A stretch of DNA of 64,000 bases from Geodermatophilus sabuli (GCF_900215145.1 NZ_OBDO01000002.1:372001-436000), one strand, 5' to 3'. Positions 17,989 to 28,230 are shown, counted from the first letter of the stretch. Notes: generated from the sequence alone by a model not told the origin. Made by a program: numbers and translations.

Positions 17989-19332
17989 GTGGGTCGCCTG
18001 TTCGGGACCGACGGCGTCCGGGGTCGGGCCAACGCCGACCTCACGCCGGAGTTGGCTCTCGCGGTGGCACGTGCCGCCGCCGGCGTGCTCGCCGACCGCG
18101 ACGGGACCTCGCGTCCCGTCGCGGTCGTCGGCCGCGACCCCCGCGCCAGTGGGGAGATGCTCGAGGCCGCCGTCGTGGCGGGCCTCGCCAGTGCCGGTGC
18201 GGAGGTGCTGCGGGCCGGGGTGCTGCCCACCCCGGCGATCGCGCACCTGACCGCGTCCACCGGCGCGGACCTCGGCGTGATGATCTCCGCCAGCCACAAC
18301 CCGATGCCCGACAACGGCATCAAGTTGTTCAGCCGCGGTGGCCACAAACTGCCCGACGCCGTCGAGGCGGCGATCGAGCAGGCCGTCACCGCCGGCGACA
18401 CGACCGGCCACCGCCCCACCGGGGCCGGGGTCGGCCGCGTCCGCGACCTCGCCGGCGCCGGCGACACCTACATCGAGCACCTGCTCTCGACGGTGCTCCA
18501 GCCGCTGTCGGGCCTGACGCTCGTCGTCGACTGCGCGCACGGCGCCGCGGCGACCGTCGCGCCCGAGGTCTACCGCCGGGCCGGCGCCACCGTCCACGTC
18601 ATCGGCGGCGAGCCGGACGGCTGGAACATCAACGACGGCATCGGCTCCACCCATCTGGGTCCGCTGACCGAGGCGGTCCGCGCCCACGGGGCCGACCTCG
18701 GCATCGCCCACGACGGCGACGCCGACCGCTGCCTCGCGGTCACGGCAACCGGTGAGGTCGTCGACGGCGACGCGATCCTCGCCGTCTGCGCCCTCGCCCT
18801 CAAGGAGCGCGGCCAGCTGGCCGGCGACACCGTCGTGGCGACCGTCATGAGCAACCTGGGCTTCCACCACACGATGCGTGCGGCCGGGATCGCGGTGCAC
18901 ACCACCGCGGTCGGCGACCGCTACGTGCTGGAGGCGCTGCGCGACCGCGAGCTCAGCCTCGGCGGGGAGCAGAGCGGGCACCTGGTCTTCCTGGACCACG
19001 CCACCACCGGCGACGGTCTGCTCACCGGCCTGTCGCTGCTGTCCCGCATGGCCGCCACGGGGTCCCCCCTGGCCGAGCTGGCGTCCGTGGTGCAGCGGCT
19101 GCCCCAGACCCTGGTCAACGTCCCGGTCCGGGACCGGCTGGCGGTCGTCGAGAGCGAGGAGGTCGCCGACGCGGTCAACGCCTGCGAGGCCGAGCTCGGC
19201 GACGACGGCCGAGTGCTGCTGCGCCCGTCGGGCACCGAGCAGCTGGTCCGCGTGATGGTGGAGGCCCCCACCCAGGAGCAGGCCGACGCCATCGCCGCCC
19301 GGCTGGCCGAGATCGTCGCCTCCTGTAGCTGA
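17989..19332 (+). CDS. glmM: Phosphoglucosamine mutase
   Basis: A 447-residue enzyme converting glucosamine 6-phosphate to glucosamine 1-phosphate for UDP-GlcNAc. The N-terminal [15 protein letters not shown], the phosphoserine loop [14 protein letters not shown], the metal loop [11 protein letters not shown], the sugar loop GGEQSGH and the phosphate loop [13 protein letters not shown] are in the correct order. GTG start. It stands two genes ahead of acpS and directly ahead of glmS, so consecutive steps of amino-sugar synthesis are neighbours. Confidence 0.96.
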   Translation: MGRLFGTDGVRGRANADLTPELALAVARAAAGVLADRDGTSRPVAVVGRDPRASGEMLEAAVVAGLASAGAEVLRAGVLPTPAIAHLTASTGADLGVMISASHNPMPDNGIKLFSRGGHKLPDAVEAAIEQAVTAGDTTGHRPTGAGVGRVRDLAGAGDTYIEHLLSTVLQPLSGLTLVVDCAHGAAATVAPEVYRRAGATVHVIGGEPDGWNINDGIGSTHLGPLTEAVRAHGADLGIAHDGDADRCLAVTATGEVVDGDAILAVCALALKERGQLAGDTVVATVMSNLGFHHTMRAAGIAVHTTAVGDRYVLEALRDRELSLGGEQSGHLVFLDHATTGDGLLTGLSLLSRMAATGSPLAELASVVQRLPQTLVNVPVRDRLAVVESEEVADAVNACEAELGDDGRVLLRPSGTEQLVRVMVEAPTQEQADAIAARLAEIVASCS

Positions 19333-19409
19333 CGGCCGCGGGCCGTGACCGGGCCGCGCTGCGCAGCGAGGCGTCCGCCGGGAGCGGTGACCCCGTGGTC
19401 GGGACCACG
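19332..19409 (+). terminator. Two small hairpins after glmM
   Basis: ACGGCC-gcg-GGCCGT (19332-19346) begins at the glmM stop codon, and CGTGGTC-gg-GACCACG (19394-19409) follows. Neither has a T-run. They may separate glmM from glmS. Confidence 0.4.
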
Positions 19410-19484
19410 CGAGTGAGGCGAGCATCTCCTCACCGATACGGGTGCACAGTGGCCGACGGGGACGGGGCGGTCCGGTTCCGCCGG

Positions 19485-19490
19485 TACCCT
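19485..19490 (+). promoter_or_regulatory. -10 element for a probably leaderless glmS mRNA
   Basis: TACCCT ends 7 bases before the glmS ATG, the spacing expected if transcription starts at the A of ATG. No ribosome binding site is visible, consistent with leaderless initiation. Confidence 0.5.
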
Positions 19491-19497
19491 CGGCACA

Positions 19498-21375
19498 ATG
19501 TGCGGCATCGTGGGATACGTCGGCCCGCAGAACGCCCTGGACGTCGTCCTGGAGGGTCTGCGCCGTCTCGAGTACCGGGGTTACGACTCGGCGGGGGTCG
19601 CCGTCCTCGCTGAGGGCGGGATGGCGACGGCGAAGAAGGCCGGGAAGCTGGCCAACCTGGAGAAGGCCCTCGTCGAGGAGCCGCTGCCCGCTGCCACCAT
19701 CGGCATCGGGCACACCCGGTGGGCCACGCACGGCGGCCCGACCGACCGCAACGCCCATCCCCACCTGTCGGCCGACGGCAAGGTGGCCCTGGTCCACAAC
19801 GGCATCATCGAGAACTTCGCCGCCCTGCGCGCCGAGTGCGAGACCGCCGGCGTCGAGTTCACCTCCGAGACCGACACCGAGGTCGCCGCCCACCTGCTGG
19901 CGTCGGCCTACGCCGAGACCCCCGAGGGCCCCGGCCGCCTGGCCGAGGCGATGCGGGCGGTGAGCAACCGGCTGGAGGGCGCCTTCACCCTGGTCGCCTC
20001 GCACGCCGACGAGCCCGACACGCTGGTCGCCTCCCGCCGCAACAGCCCGCTGGTGGTGGGCCTGGGAGAAACAGTCGACGGTACTGCTGAGTACTTCCTG
20101 GGCTCCGACGTCGCCGCGTTCATCGCGCACACCCGCGAGGCCCGCGAGCTCGGGCAGGACCAGGTCGTCGAGATCGACCGCACCCGCGGGCTCACCGTCA
20201 CCGACTTCGCCGGCACCGTCGTCGAGCCGACCGCCTACACGGTGGACTGGGACGCCGCCGCCGCCGAGAAGGGCGGCCACGCCTGGTTCATGCTCAAGGA
20301 GATCGCCGAGCAGCCGCAGGCGGTCGCCGACACCCTGCTCGGCCGGCTCGGCGACGACGGCGGTCTGGTCCTCGACGAGGTCCGGCTGTCCGACCAGGAC
20401 CTGCGCGACATCGACAAGGTCTTCGTCGTCTCCTGTGGTACCTCGTACCACGCGGGGCTGATCGCCAAGTACGCGATCGAGCACTGGACCCGCATCCCGG
20501 TCGAGGTCGAGGTCGCCAGCGAGTTCCGCTACCGCGACCCGGTGCTGGACCGCTCGACGCTCGTCGTCGTCATCAGCCAGTCCGGCGAGACGATGGACAC
20601 CCTCATGGCGCTGCGCCACGCCAAGGACCAGAAGGCTCGCGTGCTGGCCATCTGCAACGTCAACGGCTCGACGATCCCGCGCGAGTCCGACGCCGTCCTC
20701 TACACGCACGCCGGGCCGGAGATCGCCGTCGCCTCGACGAAGAGCTTCCTGGCGCAGATCGTCGCCTGCTACCTGGTCGGGCTGTTCCTGGCCCAGGTGC
20801 GCGGCGTCAAGTACGACGACGAGGTCGCCGCCATCGTGGAGGACCTGCGCCGGCTGCCGGAGGCGGTCAGCGAGGTGCTGCTCCAGATGGAGCCGGTGCG
20901 CGAGCTCGGCCGCTCCCTGGCCGGCGCGGACACGATCCTGTTCCTGGGCCGCCACGTCGCATACCCGGTGGCGCTGGAGGGCGCGCTCAAGCTCAAGGAG
21001 CTCGCCTACATCCACGCCGAGGGCTTCGCGGCCGGGGAGCTCAAGCACGGGCCGATCGCGCTGATCGACCAGGGGACGCCGGTGGTCGTCGTCGTCCCCT
21101 CGCCGCGGGCCCGCGAGTCGGTGCACGGCAAGGTGGTCTCCAACATCCAGGAGGTCCGCGCCCGCGGTGCGCGCACGATCGTGATCGCCGAGGAGGGCGA
21201 CGAGGACGTCGTCCCCTACGCCGACCACATCATCCGCGTGCCCCGGACGCCGACGCTCATGGCGCCGATCGTGACGACGGTGCCGTTGCAGGTGCTGGCC
21301 TGCGAGATCGCCGACACCCGCGGGTACGACGTCGACCAGCCGCGCAACTTGGCCAAGAGCGTCACCGTCGAATAG
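19498..21375 (+). CDS. glmS: Glutamine--fructose-6-phosphate aminotransferase (isomerizing)
   Basis: A 625-residue enzyme that makes glucosamine 6-phosphate. The N-terminal class II amidotransferase domain begins [20 protein letters not shown] with the catalytic Cys after Met removal. The two SIS domains follow, with [43 protein letters not shown] and [20 protein letters not shown], and the C-terminal [10 protein letters not shown] is invariant. No glmS ribozyme is seen upstream: the 165-base gap is too simple. The stop-linked repeat follows its TAG after two bases. Confidence 0.97.
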   Translation: MCGIVGYVGPQNALDVVLEGLRRLEYRGYDSAGVAVLAEGGMATAKKAGKLANLEKALVEEPLPAATIGIGHTRWATHGGPTDRNAHPHLSADGKVALVHNGIIENFAALRAECETAGVEFTSETDTEVAAHLLASAYAETPEGPGRLAEAMRAVSNRLEGAFTLVASHADEPDTLVASRRNSPLVVGLGETVDGTAEYFLGSDVAAFIAHTREARELGQDQVVEIDRTRGLTVTDFAGTVVEPTAYTVDWDAAAAEKGGHAWFMLKEIAEQPQAVADTLLGRLGDDGGLVLDEVRLSDQDLRDIDKVFVVSCGTSYHAGLIAKYAIEHWTRIPVEVEVASEFRYRDPVLDRSTLVVVISQSGETMDTLMALRHAKDQKARVLAICNVNGSTIPRESDAVLYTHAGPEIAVASTKSFLAQIVACYLVGLFLAQVRGVKYDDEVAAIVEDLRRLPEAVSEVLLQMEPVRELGRSLAGADTILFLGRHVAYPVALEGALKLKELAYIHAEGFAAGELKHGPIALIDQGTPVVVVVPSPRARESVHGKVVSNIQEVRARGARTIVIAEEGDEDVVPYADHIIRVPRTPTLMAPIVTTVPLQVLACEIADTRGYDVDQPRNLAKSVTVE

Positions 21376-21377
21376 GA

Positions 21378-21433
21378 GGACCCGGCTGCCCCCACGACAC
21401 GCTCCGCGCGCCGCGGGTCCCTGCAGCCGCGCC
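21378..21433 (+). repeat. Stop-codon-linked stem-loop repeat, copy 3 (after glmS, divergent)
   Basis: Arms GGACCCGGCTGC and GCAGCCGCGCC pair over GGCTGC, a stem sequence different from the other copies but still complementary. It begins 2 bases after the glmS TAG, in the same orientation as the gene. Confidence 0.55.
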
Positions 21434-21452
21434 GTTCCATCACGTCACCGGG

Positions 21453-21458
21453 CAGACT
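21453..21458 (+). promoter_or_regulatory. -10-like element before acpS
   Basis: CAGACT ends 6 bases before the GTG of acpS, again compatible with a leaderless mRNA. The identical hexamer precedes the aromatic leader peptide near 49767. Confidence 0.35.
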
Positions 21459-21464
21459 GACCGG

Positions 21465-21854
21465 GTGATCATCGGGGTCGGGATCGACGTCGTGCCCGTG
21501 GAGCGGTTCGCCGAGTCGCTGACCCGCACACCCGGGCTGCGCAACCGGCTGTTCACCGCGGCCGAGCAGAGCACGCCGTCCGGCGCGCCGCGGACCGGGG
21601 AGTCGTTGGCCGCCCGCTTCGCCGCCAAGGAGGCCCTGGCCAAGGCCCTCGGCGCGCCCGGCGACCTGCGCTGGCACGACGCCGAGGTCACCGTCGGCGA
21701 GCACGGCCGGCCGCACCTGGAGGTCCGCGGCAGCGTGGCCGGGCGGGCCGCCCAGCTGGGCGTGAGCTCCTGGCACGTGTCGCTGAGCCACGACGGCGGC
21801 ATCGCCTCGGCCGTGGTGGTCGCGGAGGGCTTCCACCGCGGGGGCGACTCGTGA
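21465..21854 (+). CDS. acpS: Holo-[acyl-carrier-protein] synthase
   Basis: A 129-residue AcpS that attaches 4'-phosphopantetheine to the fatty-acid acyl carrier protein. The start [17 protein letters not shown] contains the metal-binding GIDVV, and [14 protein letters not shown] is the second signature; [17 protein letters not shown] is the C-terminal motif. It is distinct from the Sfp-type enzyme at 48255. First gene of an overlapping chain to tsaE. Confidence 0.94.
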   Translation: MIIGVGIDVVPVERFAESLTRTPGLRNRLFTAAEQSTPSGAPRTGESLAARFAAKEALAKALGAPGDLRWHDAEVTVGEHGRPHLEVRGSVAGRAAQLGVSSWHVSLSHDGGIASAVVVAEGFHRGGDS

Positions 21855-23344
21855 CCGGGCTCACGTGGCGAGGCGGCCTCGTGATCGGTCTGTACACCGC
21901 CGACGAGGTGCGAGCGGCGGAGGCGCCGCTGCTGGCCGCCACCCGCGAGGGCGTGCTGATGCAGCGGGCGGCCACCGGCCTGGCGACGGCCTGCCTGGGG
22001 CTGCTGGGCCGCGCGCACGGTGCCCGGGTCACCGCGCTCGTGGGCGCCGGCAACAACGGCGGGGACGCGCTGTTCGCCGGGGCGCAGCTGGCCCGGCGCG
22101 GCGCCCGGGTGATCGCCGTCCTGCTGGACGCCGAGCGCGCGCACCCGGCCGGCCTGGCGGCGCTGCGGGCCGCCGGTGGCCGGGTCACCGGTCCGGAGGG
22201 GGCCACCGGACTGGACCGGGCGGAGCTGGTCCTCGACGGGATCGTCGGCATCGGCGGCGCCGGCGCGCTGCGGCCCGCGGCCGCGGCACTGGTCGAGCGG
22301 GCGGTGGCCGGACCGGGGCTCCTGGTCGCGGTCGACGTCCCCAGCGGGGTGGACGCGAGCACCGGCGCCGTCACCGGGGCCGCCGTCCCGGCCCAGCACA
22401 CCGTCACCTTCGGCGCGGTCAAGGCCGGGCTGGTGGTGGGGGAGGGGCGCCGCCACGCCGGCGTCGTCCACCTGGTGGACATCGGCCTGGGCGCGCACCT
22501 GCCGGCGCCGTCGGTCCGGCAGCTCACCGACGCCGACGCGGCCGCCCGCATCCGGCCGCCGGCCGCGGAGGACGACAAGTACTCCCAGGGCGTGGTCGGC
22601 ATCGTCGCGGGCTCCGCGGCCTACCCGGGCGCCGGCGTCCTGTGCACCGGGGCGGCGCTGCGGACCCGGCCGGGACTGGTCCGCTACGCCGGGACGGCGG
22701 CCGACGGCGTACGGGCCGCCTGGCCCGAGGTGATCGTCACCGCCGGCCGGCCCGCCGAGGCCGGGCGGGTGCAGGCGTGGGTCGTGGGCCCGGGCATGGG
22801 CACCGACGACGACGCCCGCGGCGTCCTGGCCGAGGTGCTGGCGACGGACCTGCCGGTGCTGGTCGACGCCGACGCCCTGACGATGGCCGCGCAGCAGCCC
22901 GAGCTCGTGCGGGGCCGCGGCGCGCCCACGGTGCTGACCCCGCACGACCGGGAGTTCGCCCGGTTCGGGTACGAGGTGGGTCCGGACCGGATCGGGGCCG
23001 CCCGCCGGCTGGCCGTCGACCTGGGCGCCGTCGTCCTGCTCAAGGGCGAGGCCACCGTCGTCGCCGCGCCCGACGGGAGCGCGTTCGTCAACGGCACCGG
23101 CACCCCGTGGCTCGCCACGGCCGGCACCGGCGACGTGCTCTCCGGCATCGGCGGGGCGCTGCTGGCCACGGGCCTGCCCGCGGTCGAGGCGGCCGCGGTC
23201 GCGGCGCACGTGCACGGACGCGCCGGGCAGGTGGCCGCCGAGGCGGGGCCGCTGGTCGCCGGCGACCTGGTCCGCCGGCTGCCCGCGACGCTGGCCCGCC
23301 TGCACCGGTCGCCCCGCGGCGGCCTGGGAGACTCGGGGGCGTGA
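21851..23344 (+). CDS. nnr: Bifunctional NAD(P)H-hydrate epimerase / ADP-dependent dehydratase
   Basis: A 497-residue repair enzyme that restores NAD(P)H from its hydrates. The N-terminal YjeF_N epimerase domain (about residues 10-215) has [14 protein letters not shown] and [14 protein letters not shown]; the C-terminal carbohydrate-kinase-like dehydratase domain (about 230-490) has [27 protein letters not shown] and [18 protein letters not shown]. The GTG at 21851 overlaps acpS by 4 bases; GTG at 21881 ([14 protein letters not shown]) would match relatives equally well. Confidence 0.94.
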   Translation: MTGLTWRGGLVIGLYTADEVRAAEAPLLAATREGVLMQRAATGLATACLGLLGRAHGARVTALVGAGNNGGDALFAGAQLARRGARVIAVLLDAERAHPAGLAALRAAGGRVTGPEGATGLDRAELVLDGIVGIGGAGALRPAAAALVERAVAGPGLLVAVDVPSGVDASTGAVTGAAVPAQHTVTFGAVKAGLVVGEGRRHAGVVHLVDIGLGAHLPAPSVRQLTDADAAARIRPPAAEDDKYSQGVVGIVAGSAAYPGAGVLCTGAALRTRPGLVRYAGTAADGVRAAWPEVIVTAGRPAEAGRVQAWVVGPGMGTDDDARGVLAEVLATDLPVLVDADALTMAAQQPELVRGRGAPTVLTPHDREFARFGYEVGPDRIGAARRLAVDLGAVVLLKGEATVVAAPDGSAFVNGTGTPWLATAGTGDVLSGIGGALLATGLPAVEAAAVAAHVHGRAGQVAAEAGPLVAGDLVRRLPATLARLHRSPRGGLGDSGA

Positions 23345-24477
23345 CGAACGGAGCCCGTGCGGAAGTCGTCGTCGACCTCGATGTGATCGCCGCCAACACC
23401 GCGGTGCTGCGCGAGCGGGTCGGCCGGCCGCTGATGGCGGTGGTCAAGGCCGACGGCTACGGGCACGGCCTGGTCCCCGCCGCGCGGGCGGCGCTCGCCG
23501 GTGGCGCCGACGCGCTCGGCGTGGCGGTCCTGGAGGAGGCCCTGGCGCTGCGTGCCGCCGGCGTCGACGCGCCCGTGCTGGCCTGGCTCAACGGCCCCGG
23601 GGAGGACTTCGTGGCCGCGCTCCGAGCCGACGTCGAGGTCTCGGTCAACGCCGTCTGGGGGCTGGCGGAGGTCGTGGCCGCCGCCCGGGCCACGGGCCGC
23701 ACCGCCCGCCTGCACCTGAAGGTCGACACCGGGCTGTCCCGGGGTGGGGCGACTCCGGAGCAGTGGCCCGACCTCGTGGCCGCCGCCGCGCGTGCGCAGG
23801 CCGACGGCGACGTCGAGGTCGTGGGGCTGTGGAGCCACCTGGCCTACGCCGACGCGCCGACGCACCCGACGATCGGGTTGCAGGTGGGCGTGTTCGAGCA
23901 GGCCGTGGCCGTGGCCCGGGACGCCGGCCTCACCGACGCCCGGCGGCACCTGGCCAACTCCGCGGCGACCGTGGCGCTGCCGGACACCTGGTTCGACATG
24001 GTCCGCCCCGGTGTCGCCCTCTACGGGTTGGACCCGCTGGGCGGCGACCCGGCCGCGCACGGGCTGCGCCCGGCGATGACCGTGCAGGCGCGGGTGATGC
24101 TCACCAAGCGGGTGCCCGGCGGTGTCGGCGTCTCCTACGGGCACACCTACTCGCCGCCGGCGGAGACCACCCTGGCCGTGGTGCCGGTGGGCTACGCCGA
24201 CGGCGTGCCCCGGGCCGGCGGCAACCGGGCGCCGGTGCTGGCCGGTGGCCGGCAGCGGACGATCGCCGGGCGGGTGTGCATGGACCAGTTCGTGCTGGAC
24301 GTCGGCGACGACCCGGTGGCCCCTGGCGACCCGGTCGTCCTCTGGGGCCCGGGCGTGGACGGCGAGCCGACCGCGCAGCAGTGGGCGGACGCGGTCGAGA
24401 CCATCCACTACGAGCTGGTCGCCCGGATCGGCGGCCGGTTCGTGCGCCGCCACGTCGGCTCGGCGGGGGCTGTCTGA
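23341..24477 (+). CDS. alr: Alanine racemase
   Basis: A 378-residue PLP enzyme producing D-alanine for peptidoglycan. The PLP lysine lies in VVKADGYGHGLVPAAR, the barrel contains GLWSHLAYADAPTHPT and HLANSAATVALPDT, and the C-terminal domain carries the catalytic tyrosine region VGVSYGHTYSP. AGRVCMDQFVLDVG is also diagnostic. The GTG start overlaps the nnr stop by 4 bases; the frame is open far upstream in nnr, but the family start fits here. Confidence 0.95.
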   Translation: MTNGARAEVVVDLDVIAANTAVLRERVGRPLMAVVKADGYGHGLVPAARAALAGGADALGVAVLEEALALRAAGVDAPVLAWLNGPGEDFVAALRADVEVSVNAVWGLAEVVAAARATGRTARLHLKVDTGLSRGGATPEQWPDLVAAAARAQADGDVEVVGLWSHLAYADAPTHPTIGLQVGVFEQAVAVARDAGLTDARRHLANSAATVALPDTWFDMVRPGVALYGLDPLGGDPAAHGLRPAMTVQARVMLTKRVPGGVGVSYGHTYSPPAETTLAVVPVGYADGVPRAGGNRAPVLAGGRQRTIAGRVCMDQFVLDVGDDPVAPGDPVVLWGPGVDGEPTAQQWADAVETIHYELVARIGGRFVRRHVGSAGAV

Positions 24478-25694
24478 TGGCGGCGAAGCACCCCGTCCGG
24501 AAGCACCCGGGGAAGGGCCACCCGGCCAGGCGTTCCCCGGTCGCGGGGCTGGCCACCCACCGCGCGGGCGTCGTGGGCGCGGTGCTCGGGCTGGCCGCGG
24601 CCGGCACCGCCGTCGGGGTCGCCGTCAGCCGGGCCGCGACGCGGCGGGTCGTCGCCGAGCGACTGGGCTCCGCCGCTGGCCTGCTCCCGGGGCGCACGGA
24701 CGCCGAGCTGCGCGAGGACGACCCGCTCGGTGCCGAGTCCCGGCCGGCGGACCGCACCGCGCTGGTGCAGGCCGACGACGGCGTGCTGCTGCACGTCGAG
24801 GAGGTCGGTCCCGCCGACGCGCCGCTGACGCTGGTCTTCGTGCACGGCTACACGCTGTCGATGGCGTCGTGGACGTTCCAGCGGCGGTCGCTGGCCGCCG
24901 AGCTGGCCACCGCCAACGGTTCGCGGCCGAAGGCGCGGCTGGTCTTCTACGACCAGCGCGGCCACGGCGCCTCCGGGCGGGGTGCGCCCGAGAACTCCAC
25001 GATGGAGCAGCTGGGTCGCGACCTCGCGCGGGTCCTCCAGACGCGGGTGCCGCGCGGCCCCGTGGTGCTGGTCGGGCACTCGATGGGCGGCATGACCGTC
25101 ATGGCCCTGGCGGCCCTGCGACCGGAGCTCTTCGGCGACCGGGTCGTCGCCGCGGCGCTGGTGAGCACCTCGTCGGGCAACCTCGCCGACCTCGACTTCG
25201 GCCTGCCCGAGCTGCTCACCCGCGTCCGCGCGGCGGTGTTCCCCGTCGCGGCGTTCACGATGCGCCGGCGTCCGGCCCTCGCCGAGCGCACCCGCAAGCT
25301 GGCCGCCGACCTGATCTCGCACGTGACGTGGTCGCTGTCGTTCGGCTCACGCGACGTCGACCCGGCCCTGGGGCGCTACGTCGACTCGATGATCGCCGGC
25401 ACGCCGGTCGAGGTGATCGCGGAGTTCTACCCGGCGCTGGCCGGCCTGGACGAGACGGCGTCCCTGGAGCCGTTGCGGTCCGTCCCGACCCTGGTGCTCA
25501 CCGGAGACCGGGACAAGCTCATCCCCAGCGAGCACAGCGACCTGATCGTGGAGCGGTTGGCGGACGCTGAGTACGTGGTCGTGCCCGGGGCCGGGCACAT
25601 GGTGCTGCTGGAGAGGCCGGACGAGGTGACCGGGGCGCTGTCGGCGCTGCTGCGCCGGGTGGTCGCCGAGCAGCCGGCCGTGTCGGGCCGATGA
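24477..25694 (+). CDS. Membrane-anchored alpha/beta hydrolase
   Basis: A 405-residue protein with a basic N-terminus, one membrane segment (about residues 28-48, AGVVGAVLGLAAAGTAVGVA) and an alpha/beta hydrolase domain (about 95-400). The nucleophile elbow is GHSMGG, the oxyanion region HGYTLSM, the acid is in LTGDRDKLI and the histidine in GAGHMVLLE. Homologues stand between alr and tsaE in many actinobacteria. Substrate unknown; its position suggests a cell-envelope role, which is inference. ATG overlaps alr as TGATG. Confidence 0.85.
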   Translation: MAAKHPVRKHPGKGHPARRSPVAGLATHRAGVVGAVLGLAAAGTAVGVAVSRAATRRVVAERLGSAAGLLPGRTDAELREDDPLGAESRPADRTALVQADDGVLLHVEEVGPADAPLTLVFVHGYTLSMASWTFQRRSLAAELATANGSRPKARLVFYDQRGHGASGRGAPENSTMEQLGRDLARVLQTRVPRGPVVLVGHSMGGMTVMALAALRPELFGDRVVAAALVSTSSGNLADLDFGLPELLTRVRAAVFPVAAFTMRRRPALAERTRKLAADLISHVTWSLSFGSRDVDPALGRYVDSMIAGTPVEVIAEFYPALAGLDETASLEPLRSVPTLVLTGDRDKLIPSEHSDLIVERLADAEYVVVPGAGHMVLLERPDEVTGALSALLRRVVAEQPAVSGR

Positions 25695-26320
25695 GCCGAC
25701 CCCGTCCGCCCCGGTTCGACGCCGCCGCCGAGGAGGTGGCCCGGGTGGCCGCCGCCGCGCCGGACTGGGAGTCGCTGGCGGCCGCCGCGCGGCCCTGCGT
25801 CGCCTGCCCGGAGCTGGCCGCCACCCGCGAGCACGTCGTGGTCGGCGACATCCCGGTCGGCGGGCGCCCCCGGCTCGCCCTGGTCGGTGAGGCGCCGGGC
25901 GCGCAGGAGGACGCGACCGGCCGGCCGTTCGTCGGGCGGTCCGGCGCGCTGCTCGACGAGCTGCTCGCCGAGGCCGGGCTGGACCGCGCGCAGGCCGCCG
26001 TGCTCAACGTGGTGAAGTGCCGCCCGCCGGGCAACCGGACGCCGAAGGCGCCGGAGGTGGCCCGCTGCAGCGGCTGGCTGCGCCGCCAGCTGGCGCTGCT
26101 GGACCCGCCGGTGGTCGTGGCGCTGGGCCTGTCGTCGGCCAAGTGGTTCCTCGGGCCCCGCACGGTGCTGGGCGAGGTCCGCGGGCGGCCGCACGACGTC
26201 GAGGGGCGGGCCGTCTGGGCCACCTACCACCCGTCGGCGGCGATCCGGTTCGGGCCCAACGGGGCGCCACGAGCCGGGCTGCTGGCCGACCTGACCGCCG
26301 TCGCGGGGAGCCTGACGTGA
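25691..26320 (+). CDS. Uracil-DNA glycosylase, family 4-like (iron-sulfur)
   Basis: A 209-residue UDG superfamily protein. LVGEAPGAQEDATGRPFVGRS contains the motif 1 GEAPG, NVVKCRPPGNRTP and TYHPSAAIR the other active-site motifs. Four cysteines (C36, C39, C110, C126) are placed as in iron-sulfur family 4 enzymes. The UdgX hallmark KRRIH is absent, so UdgX is unlikely. It excises uracil from DNA. ATGA overlap with the hydrolase and GTGA overlap with tsaE place it in the alr chain, an unusual setting for a repair gene. Confidence 0.85.
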   Translation: MSRPRPPRFDAAAEEVARVAAAAPDWESLAAAARPCVACPELAATREHVVVGDIPVGGRPRLALVGEAPGAQEDATGRPFVGRSGALLDELLAEAGLDRAQAAVLNVVKCRPPGNRTPKAPEVARCSGWLRRQLALLDPPVVVALGLSSAKWFLGPRTVLGEVRGRPHDVEGRAVWATYHPSAAIRFGPNGAPRAGLLADLTAVAGSLT

Positions 26321-26766
26321 GGCGCGAGCACGTGCTGCCCACCCCGGAGGACACCCGCGCCCTGGGCGCGGCGCTGGCCGGCGTGGCGCGCGCCGGTGAC
26401 CTGGTGGTGCTGGTCGGCCCGCTCGGGGCCGGCAAGACCGCGCTCACCCAGGGCATCGGGGCGGCCCTGGGGGTGCGGGAGCCGGTCACCTCGCCCACCT
26501 TCGTGATCGCCCGGGTGCACCGGGGCGGCCGGCTGCCGCTGGTGCACGTGGACGCCTACCGGCTGGGCAGCGTCGCCGACGTCGACGACCTGGACCTCGA
26601 CGCCTCGACAGAGGAGTCGGTGACGGTGGTCGAGTGGGGCCAGGGGCTGGTCGAGCGGCTGGCCGACGAGCACCTCGAGGTGCGGCTGGACCGCCGCGAC
26701 GACGACGTCCGGACGGCGCTGCTCGTGCCGCACGGCCCCGGCTGGGAGCAGCGGCTCAGCGGCTGA
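26317..26766 (+). CDS. tsaE: tRNA t6A biosynthesis ATPase TsaE
   Basis: A 149-residue P-loop ATPase. Walker A is GPLGAGKTALTQGIG, and SPTFVIARVHRGGRLPLVHVDAYRLG carries the conserved threonine and DAYR; VTVVEWGQGLVERL is the Walker B region. TsaE drives the TsaB-TsaD complex that attaches threonylcarbamoyl to A37 of ANN-decoding tRNAs. The GTG start overlaps the UDG stop. tsaB and tsaD lie 0.8 kb downstream beyond a gene on the opposite strand. Confidence 0.94.
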   Translation: MRREHVLPTPEDTRALGAALAGVARAGDLVVLVGPLGAGKTALTQGIGAALGVREPVTSPTFVIARVHRGGRLPLVHVDAYRLGSVADVDDLDLDASTEESVTVVEWGQGLVERLADEHLEVRLDRRDDDVRTALLVPHGPGWEQRLSG

Positions 26767-26774
26767 CCGGCGGC

Positions 26775-27455
26775 TCAGCCGGCCCGGTCGACGATCGGCC
26801 GCAGCAGCCCGGCCAGCTCCGCCGGGTGCGACAGGAACGGCGAGTGCCCCGCGTCCATCCGCAGCACCTCGCCGGCCCGCGCGGACATCGCCTCCTGGGC
26901 GACGACGGGGATCGCCTGGTCCTGCTCGCAGACGACGTACGTGCTGGGCACCGACCGCCAGGCGACGTTGGTGAGCGGCTGCTCGGCCGACGCCCTCGAC
27001 TGCAGACCGAGGCGCGCGACCGCGGACTCCGTCAGCTCGGGGGCGACCCCGTTGTAGAAGACCTGCTCGGGCGAGCGGACAGCGATGGCGGGCCCGGTGG
27101 CCTCCCACCACGGCGGTCCCTCCCCGCCGACGCTGCCGAGCAGGGAGTCGCCCTCGTCGAGCTGGAACGCGCACAGGTACACCAGGTGCGCGACGCCGCT
27201 GTCGGCGCGGACCGCCTCGGTGACCACCGCGCCGCCGTAGGAGTGCCCCACGACGACGACCGGACCCTCGATCCCCGCCAGCGCGGCGCGGACGGCGTCG
27301 GCGTCGTCGTAGAGCCCGCCGAGGGCCGCCGGGTCGGTGCCGACGCTGGGCAGGTCCACGGTGCGCACCGCCACGCCGCCGAGCGCGCCCGTCAGCCGCT
27401 CCCAGCACCAGGAGCCGTGCCAGGCGCCGTGGACGAGCAGCAGGGTGGCGGGCAT
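26775..27455 (-). CDS. Alpha/beta hydrolase, MES/HNL-like
   Basis: A 226-residue hydrolase beginning MPATLLLVHGAWHGSWCWER, the oxyanion motif of the plant methylesterase/hydroxynitrile lyase-like group found widely in actinobacteria. VVVVGHSYGGAVVTEAV has the nucleophile serine and MDAGHSPFLSHPAELA the histidine. The ATG at 27455 has the site agaggacc; an upstream GTG frame is not conserved. It is inserted on the minus strand between tsaE and tsaB and splits what is commonly a contiguous operon, so it is probably a lineage-specific insertion. Confidence 0.85.
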   Translation of the reverse strand: MPATLLLVHGAWHGSWCWERLTGALGGVAVRTVDLPSVGTDPAALGGLYDDADAVRAALAGIEGPVVVVGHSYGGAVVTEAVRADSGVAHLVYLCAFQLDEGDSLLGSVGGEGPPWWEATGPAIAVRSPEQVFYNGVAPELTESAVARLGLQSRASAEQPLTNVAWRSVPSTYVVCEQDQAIPVVAQEAMSARAGEVLRMDAGHSPFLSHPAELAGLLRPIVDRAG

Positions 27456-27576
27456 GGAGCAGGGTCCTCTCGATCGGGGGCAGGGGAGCGCGGTGCAGTG
27501 GACCACGACCGTCCCGGCTCCGGGGCCGGCGATCGGCCCCGAGGTGCCTGCCGGCGCTCACCTACGCTGAGGAGTC

Positions 27577-28230
27577 GTGCTGGTCCTCGCCCTCGACACC
27601 GCCACGCCGACGCTTGTCGCCGGTCTCGCCCGGTGGTCCCCGGACGGCGGACCGGAGGTGCTGGCCGAGCGCACGGTGCCCTCCGGGAACCGGCACGCCG
27701 AGCTGCTCACCGTCGCGGTCACCGAGGTGCTGGCCGAGGCCGGCCGCGCGGTGACCGACCTCGACGCCGTGGTGACCGGACTGGGGCCCGGGCCGTTCAC
27801 CGGGCTGCGGGTCGGCGTGGTCACCGCCGCCGCCCTGGCCGACGCCCGCGGGGTGCCCGCCGTCGGCGTCTGCTCGCTCGACGCGGTCGGGTCCGGGGCC
27901 CGCACCGTGGTCACCGACGCGCGGCGCAAGGAGGTCTACTGGGCCGCCTACGGCGCCGACGGCGCGCGCACCGACGGGCCTGGCGTGGTGCGCCCCGAGG
28001 AGCTCGCCGTCCAGGGGCCGGTGGTCGGCGACCCGCGGTTCGCCGAGCGGCTGGGCGCGCCGGTCACCCCGGCCGACGTGACGACGGCGGGGCTGCTCCG
28101 GGCCGCGGCCGCGCAGCTCGTCGACCCGTCGGCCCTGTCGTCCACCACCCACCCCGCGCTGGTGCCGCTGTACCTGCGCCGCCCCGACGCCGTCCCGCCG
28201 ACCTCCTTCAAGCCCGCGACGAGCGCATGA
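27577..28230 (+). CDS. tsaB: tRNA t6A biosynthesis protein TsaB
   Basis: A 217-residue inactive paralogue of TsaD that scaffolds the t6A complex. [15 protein letters not shown] and [19 protein letters not shown] are the ASKHA-fold motifs, and [15 protein letters not shown] is conserved. The GTG start lies 8 bases after TACGCT, which may be a -10 of a nearly leaderless mRNA. Its last codons overlap rimI as ATGA. Confidence 0.93.
   Translation: MLVLALDTATPTLVAGLARWSPDGGPEVLAERTVPSGNRHAELLTVAVTEVLAEAGRAVTDLDAVVTGLGPGPFTGLRVGVVTAAALADARGVPAVGVCSLDAVGSGARTVVTDARRKEVYWAAYGADGARTDGPGVVRPEELAVQGPVVGDPRFAERLGAPVTPADVTTAGLLRAAAAQLVDPSALSSTTHPALVPLYLRRPDAVPPTSFKPATSA

Noticed and set aside
19333-19497. 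glmS ribozyme before glmS
   Set aside because: The gap is only 165 bases, lacks the conserved ribozyme core, and glmS has a -10 element 7 bases before its ATG; the ribozyme is typical of Firmicutes.
21865-23340. Plus-strand frame running through nnr into alr as one large protein
   Set aside because: The upstream part is low-complexity Gly/Arg shadow of nnr; the alr start at 23341 overlaps the nnr stop in the usual way.
25691-26320. UdgX-type uracil-binding protein
   Set aside because: The KRRIH motif that defines UdgX is absent; the corresponding region reads NVVKCRPPGNRTP, as in family 4.
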